From Pithys albifrons albifrons (taxonomy: Eukaryota > Chordata > Aves > Passeriformes > Thamnophilidae): a stretch of DNA of 64,000 bases. The number at the start of each line of letters is the position of its first letter. Position 1 is the stretch's first letter. The translations under genes were made by a program, and so were the position numbers. Below are positions 47,901 to 59,600 of the stretch, piece by piece. The DNA lies in assembly GCF_047495875.1 (NCBI RefSeq), contig NC_092460.1, positions 14,188,520 to 14,252,519 of the forward strand. The letters are read 5' to 3'. A model generated the notes under the pieces. The model had not been told where the DNA came from and searched no databases. It worked only from the letters and a program-made list of their open reading frames with translations.

Positions 47901-50900
47901 AAAGGATAATCTCAAGCTCTAGACAGAAAAATCAAGCACATACAGAAGTCCTTTATGTCAAAAGCCTTTACCTTGCCCTCGATAATCCGATACAGCAGGG
48001 AGTTCATGTCCTTGGCGTTGAAGGCGTGTTTCAGTGTAGCCATCTCGTACACACAGCAGCCCAATGCCCAGACATCAGACTGAGAAAAGGGGAAAAAAGA
48101 ACTTTTAGGAACTTTCTGTAAGTTTTATCTCCAGACTTAGTCATCTGCTTTCAAAGAAAAATACTATTAAACTAATTAAGACCAAACTCCACTGCAAACC
48201 TTTGGCTTCAGTCTCTCTCTTTTCTTCTTCTCTCTTATTTTAAATTTTGATCAGCTGAAGTACTGTCTTCTGAATACCATTATTTTTTCCCCAAAAGAAG
48301 TGTAGAAATTAGCTATTTGTAGAAGGGTTTGCTTTTATTCTTTTTTAATACAGTATCAATTGTAACTGGTAAAGGTAAATATTTTGATTTTCTACTGGAA
48401 CAACAGTTTCCCCTCAGCTCTTGCTCACTGCAGACACTCATGTTTATGGTGTGTGTGTTTGCAGAAAAAGCTGAACAAGGAACACATGTATTTTATTCTG
48501 TTATATTTTATTAACAGTAGCACTGCTTATTCCTCTCCTTAAAGTTTCCTTTTTTTTTAATGCTGTTGTTATGCCTAATACAAACTTTTGAGCATAAAGT
48601 CTCCTGTCTGATAAATAATAAATTTAGAATATGCATCTAACACAGCCTGATATTCTGCTGTGAGAGGCACAGGCAGCCTGTTGAATAAATGGGCTGTGAT
48701 AACTTATCACGTGCTATGAATTCCCAAACACAGTTCCAGAAATAAAACTTCCCACAAACCTCTCCCTTACTTTTTTGTTTGGTCTGTGGGAACATTAAAA
48801 AGAGCTGGAAGCAACAAAAAAAAATTAAACCCATAAATAAGACTGCAATGTTCTCAGACAAACAAAATCAGGTGACCAACAAAACATCATCACACTCTAC
48901 CTTGTGGTTGTAGGGTTTGTTGGAGAAGAGTTCAGGGCTCATGTAGTAGGGGGTGCCTATGAGAGTGCTGGCCATGTCATACTGGTTTTCCAACACTCTG
49001 GCTATTCCCAGGTCACCCACTTTGATTATGTTTGTTCTTGTTAGGAAAATATTCTGCGTTTTCAGATCTCTGTGCAGAATGTGCTTTTCGTGTAAATACT
49101 GGAGGGAAAAAAAGAACACGCAGAGTTAATTAGTCCTAATTGGTTCTACATTGAAAGGTAAAACCTCATCACACAAGTCAAAGAGGTAAAACACAAAAGC
49201 AGAAGAGACACATAAATCACTCTCAAGGTCAGGGGTGCCTCTGCTAAGACAGTTTTTTTTAATTAACACTAAGAATGACTGACACAGGCACAGGTCCAAA
49301 ACTTGGCACTGCTTTACCCAAATCTCCCCGTGTGGCTCTTGTAAGTCAGCACAGAAGAAGAAATAAAAATGAAAAGACTCAAAAACTCACTTTCTGCTGC
49401 TTCCATTTCTTGACAATCTAAAGTGTAAAATTTCAGTGGAAATTACAATGTGAGCTTTGTGTAAACAGGAAAATCAGTCATAATAAACAAGAACAGGCAG
49501 TACTGAAGATTTGTGTGTGTTTGATCACAACAGCCAACTTTTGATAGAACTTTCTGTCTAATCTTACTCTTTAGTGTTAAAATTCATATCCAGTCTTTCT
49601 TGCTATAAAAACTGCCTTTAAAGCTTACTAACCTCCAATTACTAAATTTCAACAGAGTAAGGTAAGATTTAATAGAAATTATGAACCAGGAGTCTAAATT
49701 TATTATTATAAACACCAGTAAAACCACTGAACACAAAATGCTTCAAATAATCTGCCATTTTTTCCCCAAAAAAACCTAAATTTTGTAAATTTAACCTAAA
49801 CTTTCAAATCACACAAGCACTTCAGCCTAGACCTGCAGACAGCCTGGAGGTCACCACTGCCTACTGTGCTATAGAGGTATGGACATAAAATAATGTCAGC
49901 AATTCCTTACTCCAAACAGTCGAGTTCACTGCAATGGCCTGAGAGCATTTTTAATACACTAATAACCACTGCATTTAGATGCAAACAAGGAATTCAAACA
50001 CTGCAGCCCAGATGGAATTTTTAAATGCAGAAAGAGCCAAATTAAGTTTGCACCTGAAGGTGACACAGTTATATTTTATTTTACCTGCAGTGCCATGGCA
50101 ATCTGTACAAACCACTCCACCACCTGAGTCTCAGGCAGGAGTTTGCCCTTCTGCTCCTTGAGCTTGTGGTAGAGATCCCCTCCCTCACAGAAGGCCATGA
50201 CAATGTACAGGTGGCCATCCTGCCCCTGCCAGGACTCTCTGTAGGTGACGATGTTGGGGTGTCTGAGCTGGGACAGCAGCTGTGCCTCCTGCTCCGCTGC
50301 TCTCCGCTCACGGCTGGACACGTTCCGCAGGTTCAGCTTCTTGATGACATACTGGAAGAGAAATTAGTCCACATTATTCCATGTGGAGACTGCAGTTAAC
50401 AGTTATGCACCTGACACCAGGTGATGGTCACAGCTACACCTGGACACCAGGTGATGGTCCCAGTCCTCTCCTGACACCAGGTGATGGTCCCAGCCACACC
50501 TGGACACCAGGTGATGGTCCCAGTGCCTCCCTGACACCAGGTGACAGTCACAGCCACATCTGACATCAGGTGACAGTCACAGCCACACCTGGACACCAGG
50601 TGACAGTCACAACCACACCTGGACACCAGGTGATGGTCCCAGTCCTCTCCTGACACCAGGTGACAGTCACAGCCACACCTGACACCAGGTGACAGTCACA
50701 GCCACACCCCACACGAGGCCACGTCCCTGCCCGTGCCCGGGGCTGTTGCCAGTGCCACAAGCCGAGCAGGGCACAGCCTGTGCCGGTCACTGCCCACCCC
50801 GGCCCGCGGCCCTCTCAGCCCGGCCCAGCCCAGCCTCGGCCGTTCCCCTCAGGCCGCGCCGCGCCGCCCCTCGCTACCTGCTTGCGGTCGTGGCGGTGCC

Positions 50901-50976
50901 GCGCCAGGCTCACCTCCCCGTAGCTGCCCTTGCCCACAGCCCGGAGCAGGCAGTACCCGGCCAGGGCCAGGGCCAT
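38907..50976 (-). CDS. NEK4: NEK4 (NIMA-related serine/threonine kinase 4), complete, 17 coding exons
   Basis: NIMA-family kinase linked to cilia, microtubules and DNA-damage response. Exons in transcript order: 50976-50878, 50351-50085, 49098-48901, 48079-47972, 46353-46199, 45610-45469, 44566-44138, 43909-43877, 43706-43653, 43420-43280, 42806-42666, 42301-42238, 41849-41743, 40686-40598, 39975-39779, 39504-39383, 38993-38907; 2433 bp, 810 aa (human 841). Kinase motifs: glycine loop GKGSYGE (exon 1), VAIK-equivalent YVIKK (exon 2), HRDLKTQN and DLG, then GTPYYMSPE (exon 3), and [12 protein letters not shown] (exon 4). The long middle region is poorly conserved and polar. The tail recovers strong similarity: [27 protein letters not shown], and the last exon [12 protein letters not shown]. 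Exons 8 and 9 are only 33 and 54 bp. The exon 11 acceptor (tcaag) is weak and that exon is the least certain. Confidence 0.94.
39565..39698 (-). repeat. tRNA-Ile-derived SINE with CR1-like tail (TguSINE1-like), copy 2
   Basis: Second copy, in the NEK4 intron between exons 15 and 16, 60 bp from exon 16. It has the same head (TTAGCTCAGTTGGTTAAAAC) and tail (ctgtgattctgtg) as copy 1, with a short deletion in the B-box region. Its tail is better kept than that of copy 1. Confidence 0.82.
46497..47498 (+). mobile_element. CR1 LINE, 1-kb 5'-truncated copy with reverse-transcriptase remnant (copy 7)
   Basis: The longest CR1 in the window, in NEK4 intron 4 and antisense to the gene. The left part translates to the end of the CR1 reverse transcriptase ([19 protein letters not shown], then a degraded active-site motif FSDD where FADD is expected). 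It continues through the last part of ORF2 and the whole 3' region to ttctatgattctatga. Frameshifts after about 46760 show it is dead. Confidence 0.92.
50403..50710. repeat. Minisatellite in NEK4 intron 1 built on CACCAGGTGA
   Basis: About ten units of roughly 28-31 bp (tgacaccaggtgatggtccc and cagccacacctggacaccag types). Each unit has CAGGTG and many also have CACCTG. It lies between exon 2 and the CpG-rich exon 1. Confidence 0.92.
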
Positions 50977-51126
50977 CCCGCCGCTGCCGCCGGGCCGCGC
51001 CCGCTGCCATAGAGATGGGCCCGGCCGCGGCCATGGCGGCCCCGCGCAGCCGCACTGCGCGCCCGGCGCGGCGCCGCCATCTTGGAAGCGGGCGCGGCGG
51101 CCATGTTGTGATCGGGCAGTGAGGGA
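50720..51126 (-). promoter_or_regulatory. NEK4 CpG-island promoter with YY1-type site
   Basis: CpG-dense region around and upstream of the NEK4 ATG (50976). A full YY1-type motif GCCGCCATCTTG lies at 51073-51084 (CAAGATGGCGGC in NEK4 sense), about 100 bp before the start codon, where such motifs usually sit near transcription starts. The island ends sharply at 51126, where the GLT8D1-derived duplicate begins. Confidence 0.7.
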
Positions 51127-51737
51127 GCCTTTTGAGGATCCACTTGTACTTTCCCTTCTAAGACACGAGGGTCAAAATCCAAAATTCGGTATCTGATATT
51201 TTTCAGAGCAGTGCCACTTAGCCACAGCCTGCAAACAGGGGAAAGGCACAGATCTTGTTAATGAGACAAAATCAAATCAAAAGCCAGAGATCTGACTGAC
51301 AGTGACACAGATCCTGAAGGGCCCACTCACTTCCCTACCCACAAACACACATCTGGGATGTGATCTGTGCCTGGTGCTGTCCTGTGTGGCTGCAGGGACA
51401 GGCAGCACACCTGGGACACGTGAAAGGTACAAGGTTGCTGCTTATTTTATTAGAAACACACAGTCCTGTATCACAGGTCCTTCACTAAAACCATCAGTGT
51501 GGACAGAGGTGGGTAAAAATAAAAGGATCAAAGAACAATCTACAAAAACAGAGAAACTTGATTGCCAGCATTTGAATGACTTGATGAAATGCAGAAGTAA
51601 CTTTTACAACCCTTCCTCCAACGAACTCCAACCCCACTGGTTGGATACGATCCCACTGGAAAAGGTGGCTGTTTTCCTTCTCTGATACTCTGCCAGAAGG
51701 GAATGGCTGTAGGACTCCCCACAGCAGCCTTGCCAAA
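51127..51737 (-). pseudogene. Duplicated GLT8D1 exon-intron fragment beside the NEK4 promoter
   Basis: A 611-bp copy of 30528-31138 with about six substitutions and no indel, in the same orientation, about 20.6 kb away. It carries 102 of 118 bases of GLT8D1 exon 4 with the acceptor intact, but the exon is cut before its donor. It retains intron, so it arose from DNA and not by retroposition. It lies directly upstream of the NEK4 CpG island. No function expected, though it could be drawn into alternative NEK4 5' transcripts. Confidence 0.9.
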
Positions 51738-53600
51738 GACAAAATAATACAGCTTAAAATTCGGCTGTGTTGGTGCTAGTGTTTGATTTTGCTGAGACTT
51801 TTCAAAATGTAATGTAATTGTTTGCAAGTAGGGCCAGCCCAAGCAGTGGGCAGGTAAGACAAAAGAGGACTGGAGCTGACTTGAGGATGTGCAACCAAGA
51901 GAAGAGAATTTGTTTAAATGGAGAAGCAGCCCAGGGCACATGAGAAGTGCTTTCTAACAGCAGAAACTGGACAGAGGGAGGGTGAAGAATAGTAAACAAC
52001 ATAAGACATGAATAACAGAATGTATAATTCCACGATGTAAATCTACAGAGTGCCTGTTATAGATAATATTCAGAGCTAATTGCATAAAAGGACTGAATTT
52101 TTGTATACCTGGTGGACACAAACCTGGGGACATGGGCCCTGCATGTTCAGGACATAATAAAATTGTGCTTTACTATCAATATCTAAATTTTCTTTAAATC
52201 ACCTTCTCCATAAAATCATAGCGGTCCTTACTAATTTTTAATCAGATCTGTACTAATTTTGTATTTTATATTAATTTTTTATTTTGTACCTTAGTTTGTC
52301 CATTATCTGAACCATGAGTAGCTTTAGACAAAGAGGAATTTAACCCTGTAAGATGAACTTTAAGAAATAAACCAAAAGCTTGTTTAGATTAGAGGGTAAA
52401 CTGTAAAAAATAAATCAGAAAACCTGTCTAGTTGACAGGCCTGAAGCTGTAATATTGTTTAGTTAAAAGGAAATATAAAGCTGCAGAGCAGCCCATTAGA
52501 GCTGTCAAAGTCACCCAAAATATCCTGCTTAACTTTGGGGAGGGGTTATCAGGTGTAACTAAGTATATAAACCTGGAAACACAAAAGTGTTTCCAAAAAT
52601 TCGATGGAATTATCCCCCATGTTCCCAGCACTGAACAGGAAGAATTTTGTTAGATTCCATTGGATTTGATTGTTCCTTAATTCATGAATTTGCCTTTTGT
52701 TTGGCCCTACAGACACCGTGTCCCTGCACAAACACCATGGGACGATGTGTGGATTTGGCTGCAGCTCCATGAGATCCTTCCCTGGGAAAGGCTGGTTGGT
52801 GACAGTCCCTGGGAAAGGCTGGTTGGTGACAGTCCCTGTGGTGACCCAGAGAGTGGCTGTGTAGTGACACCCTCACATGTCCCACCACCCCACAGCCACC
52901 CTGTCCCCTGGGCTGGGGCACAGAATTAGTTAGAAAACCTCTAGACTGGTTTGAAAGGAGCTCCTGGACCTCTCCCGTGTCCCTCAGGTGGCTGAGCATC
53001 TCAGAACCCTCACTGAATGTTTTATTATCATGGGGCATTCAACACCCAGTCCTCAAAATTTGTGTTTTGTTAACGGAGATGGACCAGCTAAAGAGTTTAA
53101 GAGATGATTAGCACTGCCAAGATGGCACAAAGGAAAAGGGTGGGCACTGAGGGTGCAAAACCTGTGAGCCTGGACCTGGTTTTAGCCATGGAGATAAATA
53201 GGAACTGATGTAATGGGAATTTTCTGTACTGTACAGGACACATCAAGCAGTGGTACCTCAATCAGGTACCTGAGGGATACACAGGATTACAGGAGTGGCT
53301 TTGAAGAGGAGGTTAAATGGGTTTCACAGACTGTGAATCTGAGCCAGGCAAAGCCTTTCATAAAGTATCAGAGAGATGACAGTTTTCATTTGGAAAAGAA
53401 GCAAGCCTGGAGAGGAGATTAATCTCAGTTTCCCCCACAGAAATGGTTGTTGAATTTCTTTTTGGAGTTATTACATAGAAGAGTCACTGCTGAAAGAGTC
53501 TATAACAGATTTTGTAGTAGTATTCTGTAGATTATGCAAATTAAAAATAGAGTATTTGATCTTTCCCAAATGCCTAATGTTTAATCCCACTTTTTTTTCA
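51738..53600. other. Intergenic sequence between NEK4 and the ITIH3-like gene
   Basis: AT-rich, possibly partly LTR-derived (aataaaattgtg at about 52160, tataaacctgg at about 52566), but no clear element ends. A short 27-bp direct repeat (tccctgggaaaggctggttg core) lies at about 52780-52833. No gene was recognised. Confidence 0.35.
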
Positions 53601-53604
53601 CTGG

Positions 53605-53645
53605 GTTATTTATTAACACTTGGTAAACAAAGCATTATATATTTA
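53605..53645 (+). promoter_or_regulatory. Liver-type promoter of the ITIH3-like gene: HNF1, FOXA and TATA sites
   Basis: GTTATTTATTAAC (53605-53617) matches the HNF1 consensus at 12 of 13 positions. GTAAACA (53623-53629) is a FOXA/HNF3 core, and TATATATTTA (53636-53645) is a TATA-like box. The ATG follows 40 bp later at 53685. The compact order fits hepatocyte expression of inter-alpha-trypsin inhibitor heavy chains. Confidence 0.7.
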
Positions 53646-53684
53646 TGCATATCATTCCAATTGGAACCTTACTTTTTTTCCAAA

Positions 53685-56600
53685 ATGGAAAACAATCTAT
53701 TGCTTTTTGTTTTATTATTGATTCCTGCCTTTGCATCATCAGACATTTTGGTAACACATGTCAGAAATATCAAGGTAAGTAAACAACTATGCTCCCACTC
53801 TTCATAGATTAATTTCTTGCAACTTCTCAGCATTTATCAGAGAGTTTATTCAGTGCTGGCAGCAGGAGCTCTGCATGGACACAAACTTGAGATTCAGGCT
53901 GGTTGACCTCTAATCAGCTTATTTTCAATCAGCTTTGAAGTTCTCCTGTTCTCTTTTTAAAAACATCCCTTCCTTCTGTTTTCCCTGTCACCACTACATA
54001 ATGGTAAAATATTTTGATTATTTTATATTTAAATGTGCAAAGCAATCAGTGCTCCCAGGGAACTGACTTTAGCACACTTTGCAATGCAAGATATCAGTGC
54101 AAAGGTGCCTCCAAGAAAGCAGAAAGCAGAGATGTAACGTGGCATCAAGATAAATGTCCACTATCCAAATGACATGGTAGGTTTTTTCCTGAAAGATTTG
54201 CATGTTAGCATGACATGAAATGTATATTTGCCAAAAATATCTGTCCCTCAAAGGGGTTTTCTGGTTTTGATGAATCTCTGAGGAAGGCAGTGCTGCCTGA
54301 GGCTTTGCCTGATTTTCTTTGGTTAAGTTGCTGCCACTGCTCCTCACCCCACAAATTATTTCCTCTCTTTCACTGGCTACACAGTCTGAAAAGTTAGAAA
54401 GGGGAAATCTCTTTAGGGAGCATTTTGAGTTACTGGGTAGAATAGTACAAACCAAATTACAGTTAATTTATGTTGATTAGTTTGTAGTTTTTGCCAAGAC
54501 TTGTTCTTTGAAAATCAGGATAGTAACTTATCTAACTTTTAAAACTCCACTTGAAATGTAATACTGAAAACTGGAAATGACAGTGATTCTTATTATTTAA
54601 CCATTATATAGCCCAGATACAATGCAGCTTTTCCATCCTGATTACCACAGTACCTGTTGTTCTCTGTGTGCCTTGCAACGCTAAAATCTTCCTAAATGGA
54701 AAATTGCCAAAGCTCTGGGCAGGGCTCCATCCCTACATGCAGAATGCTGTGGGAAACTAGGTTGGTTCTCCCAGTTTTGTTAAATGCTTTATGCAATTTT
54801 GATTTGATTGAGGGGCTGGAGCGAGGCCAGAGAAGAGCAACGAGGCTGGAGAAGGGACTGGAGCACAAGTGCTGTGGGGAGAGGCTGAGGGAGCTGGGGG
54901 TGTTTAGCCTGGAGAAGAGGAGGCTCAGAGGTGACCTCAGCACTGTCTAGAACTACCTGAAGGGAAGTTCTGGCCAGGTGGGGGTTGGTCTCTTCTCCCA
55001 GGCACTCAGCAATAGGACAAGGGGGCACGGGCTCAAGCTCTGCCAGGGGAAATTGAAGTTGGAGAGCAGAAAAAACTTCTTTGCAGAGAGAGTGCTCAGG
55101 CATTGGAATGGGCTGCCCAGAGAGGGGGTGGATTCCCCATCCCTGGAGGTTTTTCAGCTGAGATTGGCCATGGCACTGAGTGCCATGATCTGGTAAAGGG
55201 ACTGGAGTTGGACCAAGGGTTGGACTTGATGATCTCAGAGGTCTTTTCCAACACAGTCGATTCTGTAATTCTGTGATTCTATGACATGGAGGAGCCTGAT
55301 CTGTAACGTGAAGGTCTCTCTCCCCATTCATGTTCTAGCCCCACTGGGGAAGGAATGTTCCTGTGGGCAGGGGTGAAGTGTGCCTGGAAGTCCAACTGGC
55401 TGATGGCCTTCTGGCTATCAAAGCTGCTCTTAGAGCCACAGTCAGGTAAACACATTTGGCAGAGCCAGTTCTGCTGAAAATTGAACAAAAATCTGAATCA
55501 AAGATACCTGTGTGCACTGCCACCCCTCGTTCCTATGGACGCAGCTACTAAGGGTGAGAAGGATTTTCCTCAGTTAAAAACTCCAGAGCATTCCAAGCAT
55601 GGGCAGTGATGGTACAGCCGTCCCTTTATGGCCTCTCATTGTGCAGCTCACAGGGAAGTTTGGATTGTGTAGCTGAGCTGCATTATGGTCTCTTCTCCAT
55701 GGCAGCCAATTAGCATCCCTTGGGGTGATGAAACCTTCAATGTTGCTGTAGATTTGGAAATAATTTTCATGCTCTGTTTTTCCTAGGTAGCACTTAAGGA
55801 TATACACAAATACCTCATTCCCAGAGGTTACTTCAAGTTAACTGTACACTCTTTGCTGAGTCTTTTAGTCACACTGTGGTTGTTTCCCAAGCTGTACAAT
55901 CAGAGCTTCTTTCAGCAAGCACTGTACTGGGAGCCCTCTTTTCCCTCCCTGTTTTCTTGGGAGCTCAAATTTCTCTTTTCCTCTCCAGTTTCTAGAGATT
56001 TTTCTATGCTTTACTGTTGTCACAGCAAAACAGTATTGAACAAAGGAAGAATTTGTTGCTGTTGCACAACTGAAAAAACCCGATTCTATTAATTGGTGCA
56101 CTTGGCAAACATGTGGAAATAATATAGAAGCATTTTACCAATTTTACCAAGTAACAATTCCCCAAGGTAGAAGATAGTAAAATCTCATTTTAGAATTGCA
56201 TAATCTTTTTGAATGGCACACTGTTGCTTTCTACCCACACAGCTTCAAATGACCTTGATGTTAGTATGTCACTAACTATATCCAGGTGAATCATTAAAAA
56301 TGCAGAAAAAAACCAGAATAAAATCACAGACTCACTCCCCTCCCCTGTGCAAATCAGGTGCCAGCTGGGGCAGGTTGCTGGGCCATGTCCAGCTGAGTTG
56401 GGGATCTCCACTGAGTGTAAGCCCAATCACAAAGTCAGTAATGCCTCTCACTGAGAGATTTTTCTGTAGTTTCAATGAAAATTGCAGAGTATCCCTGTAA
56501 AGATTTACAGAATCGAAACAGAACCCCTTCAAAACTACTGTCAAACCTGTAACTCTGATAAAGAATGTGCACAACAGCAATCCTGTAAAGCCTAAATGCA

Positions 56601-59600
56601 AGTAAAATATCTTTTAATTTGGAGGCAGTGGTCAGAATTGCAGATTTTGTAGCTAAAGAGCACATTTTTGTAGTTTTTTTTACGTATTCTCAAACTGCTT
56701 GGTAATTCCAACATGAGGAAAGGTTTGTACCAGATAAACTGACATTTCAGTGACTTCCAGCTTTTCATTTCCCAAGGTCTATACCTCAGTTTGTGTTTTG
56801 TGAGGGGAAATGACAAGCTGTAATGACAGCATAGATACAGAAAAAATAATTCCAGTTTCGGAAAGGACAAATGTGAATTGGTGCACACCCTACACAGGCA
56901 TTAAAGAAATCCATGTAGGCATGTGAAAGAGGAGAGATGTACACACAGAAATGATCTGTATGGCAATAACAGCTGGAAAGATGAACCTACAGAAATGTAC
57001 ACAGACTCTTAGAGCAGCTGAGAAGCCTCTCCCCAAATCTTGCATTACCTAAGATTTAATGTAGCGTCTTGAAAAGGACTCCAAAATAGAAAAAAAAAAA
57101 AGAAAAGAAAAAATAACCCTCTGTGTCTCAGTTTCCAACCTGTAAAACACCTACTTGTGAAAGGTACCAAAAGCCTTAAATGTACCTGAGATGTGTATCT
57201 GACTGGATACCTTGTTGTGTCCTCACCTCCCTCTTTGGTGGAGCAGCCAAAAATGCTTCCATGGAATGTGATCCCAAGGCTCTCGGGGCCAAAGGAGATC
57301 AGGTGTTTGCAGCAGAGCTGATGGGAACTGGGTTACACAAGCTCTTACTGTAACAGCAGTCAGCAAGTTTGTGTAATTCCTGCCCTCTCTGTCAGCAGAG
57401 AGTACGTGAGGTCTTTGTACAGCTTCTGATATTTGCACCTACTCTGGGAGCAAATATGGCCAAAAAAATGTCCTAACTGCTTATTACACACACACTCCTC
57501 CACCTTCATCCAGCCTTTGAGAACGACTACCTCTCCTCTCTGTAATTCTGCTGGATTACCATCATACCCAGTCATGTTGGGATGAGAGGCTGGTGGGCTG
57601 CAACAGTAAAAATTTAGGAGTAAGTCTGAAGAAGTGTGAGAGTGGGTCTGCATGATGGTTTGGACATATGTGACTAGAAAAAAAATGTGCAAACTGGGTT
57701 TTTATGCTTTGATACAAACCCTTTTTTTTTGCTTCCAAAAAAGAGTAAGTTTGAAAAGAAAATACGTACTACAGGACCCAAATGTAGGAATTCTCAAGGA
57801 AAAGATGTCACTCCCAGGGCAGGATATTCTGGTTTTGCTTGATGTCACTTATACTCAAGGAGTCCTGTTAAGCAAATTTTAGTGTGTTTTATAATCTCAA
57901 TGACATCTCATTATAAATGGCACTGAACATTCTTTTCCTCCCTCTCTCCTCATCTTCCAGAGGTTCATGATTGTTTTCAGCTGGAAGAAGACACTTTTTG
58001 TGTTACTTGAGCAAAACAAAAAATGAGCAACATGCTTTACTTGCTCTTGCCTCAAATTTTCATCAGGTTTACTAATGAAGACCTTTCTCAATCCTTCCTT
58101 CTCCTGGGCAACTTCCTTTGACTTGTGACATCTATACAAGTGCTAAGTGATTTATTTTAAATACACCTTCCCTTCTTTACTCATGATTTTTTCCTTTTTT
58201 TTTCTCTTTACAGAAGCGAAATGTTGATAATGACTTGGTGAGTAAGACTTGGTTTTGTCCAGGCTACCAGGAAAGATTCAGAGTGACAAGACTATTCTTG
58301 CTGTGTTCACAAAATATTTCTGTTAGTCCAGTCTGAGCAAGTGGATATTTCTGAGTGTGTGTGACAAAGGAAATAGCCCAGAGCTGCCTGTGTTAGGCAA
58401 AAGGACCAACTAGACAATTCCTTCCCAAGTTGTGATGGAAATTCATGGACAAGGAAAGAGCATGAATGAACAATTTTTAATTTCATGTATTTGAATGAAC
58501 AGCAAAGTTGCTTGAAATCACCTCTGTATCTCTTGACAGACATCCATCCAATGGTGGTTTTATTTTTACTTTTATTTTATATTGAAATTACTGCTAAGAA
58601 AGGCAAGAGACCTCATCTCTGAGGCTGATTCCACTTGGCACCTTCATCAATGTTTAAATGCTTTGATTGTTTGGGGACCTACTTAATCAGCCAGAGATCA
58701 GTCCCACTGTAAAAATTCCAGTTCTTTCCAGTGCTGGTTTTGCTGCAAGAAGCAAACCTTGTGCTGGAGTTTCCTAATGAAACACATCTGTTGTTACCTG
58801 TGCTTTCACATAGTCTCCAGCAACCTTATACCTGAGCATTCAAAGAAAATAACTATGGCCCATTTCTGTGTTTAAAAAACAATGAGCCCCAGTTGTTAGG
58901 AAGTTGAGAATAACATAAAATGGATTTTGGAGCCATCTGGAATTGTTTTGGTTTATTTGTAAACAAGATCATTACTTACATCCCTGCTCTAGGAGTCATC
59001 TATTCCACTGATAAACTACAGTCACTTGTGCAAGGAGGCAGCAGTGAATTGTTGTGCTCTTTGAGTAACCATAAAAAGTCACTCTCTCAGTGAAAAAACC
59101 CCCAGTTTTTATAATGGCAGGATCTTTGCTGTGGTGGTCGTACGTTGTTAAGGAGGCTGTAGTTATAACTTGTGAAATAATGCCACGAGGGCACTGTGAT
59201 ATCACCCAAGGAAACACAGCTCTGCTCCAGTTCCCATGATTGGGGCTTTCCTGTTCTGCTTTGGAGTGTTTGATGTCCTGCCATGGCTTCTTTTTAAAAG
59301 TATGGTTATGACTGAGTAACACACATTTCAGTGCTCTTTTTGTTTCATTTCTCAATGTGCAGGTTGTCAATGGGATAGAAATCTACAGCACGAAGATTGA
59401 TAGTAAAGTAACTTCCAGATTTGCCCACAATGTCATCACCAGTCGAGCTGTCAATCGTGGAAATGTGTCCAAAGAAGTCTTCTTTGATGTTGAACTCCCT
59501 AAGACAGCCTTCATTACCAACTTCAGCATGTGTGTAATCCTTACAATATTGTTAGAGAAGACTAAATATTTGTGCAAATTCAGCTGGGAGAAACTGAACC

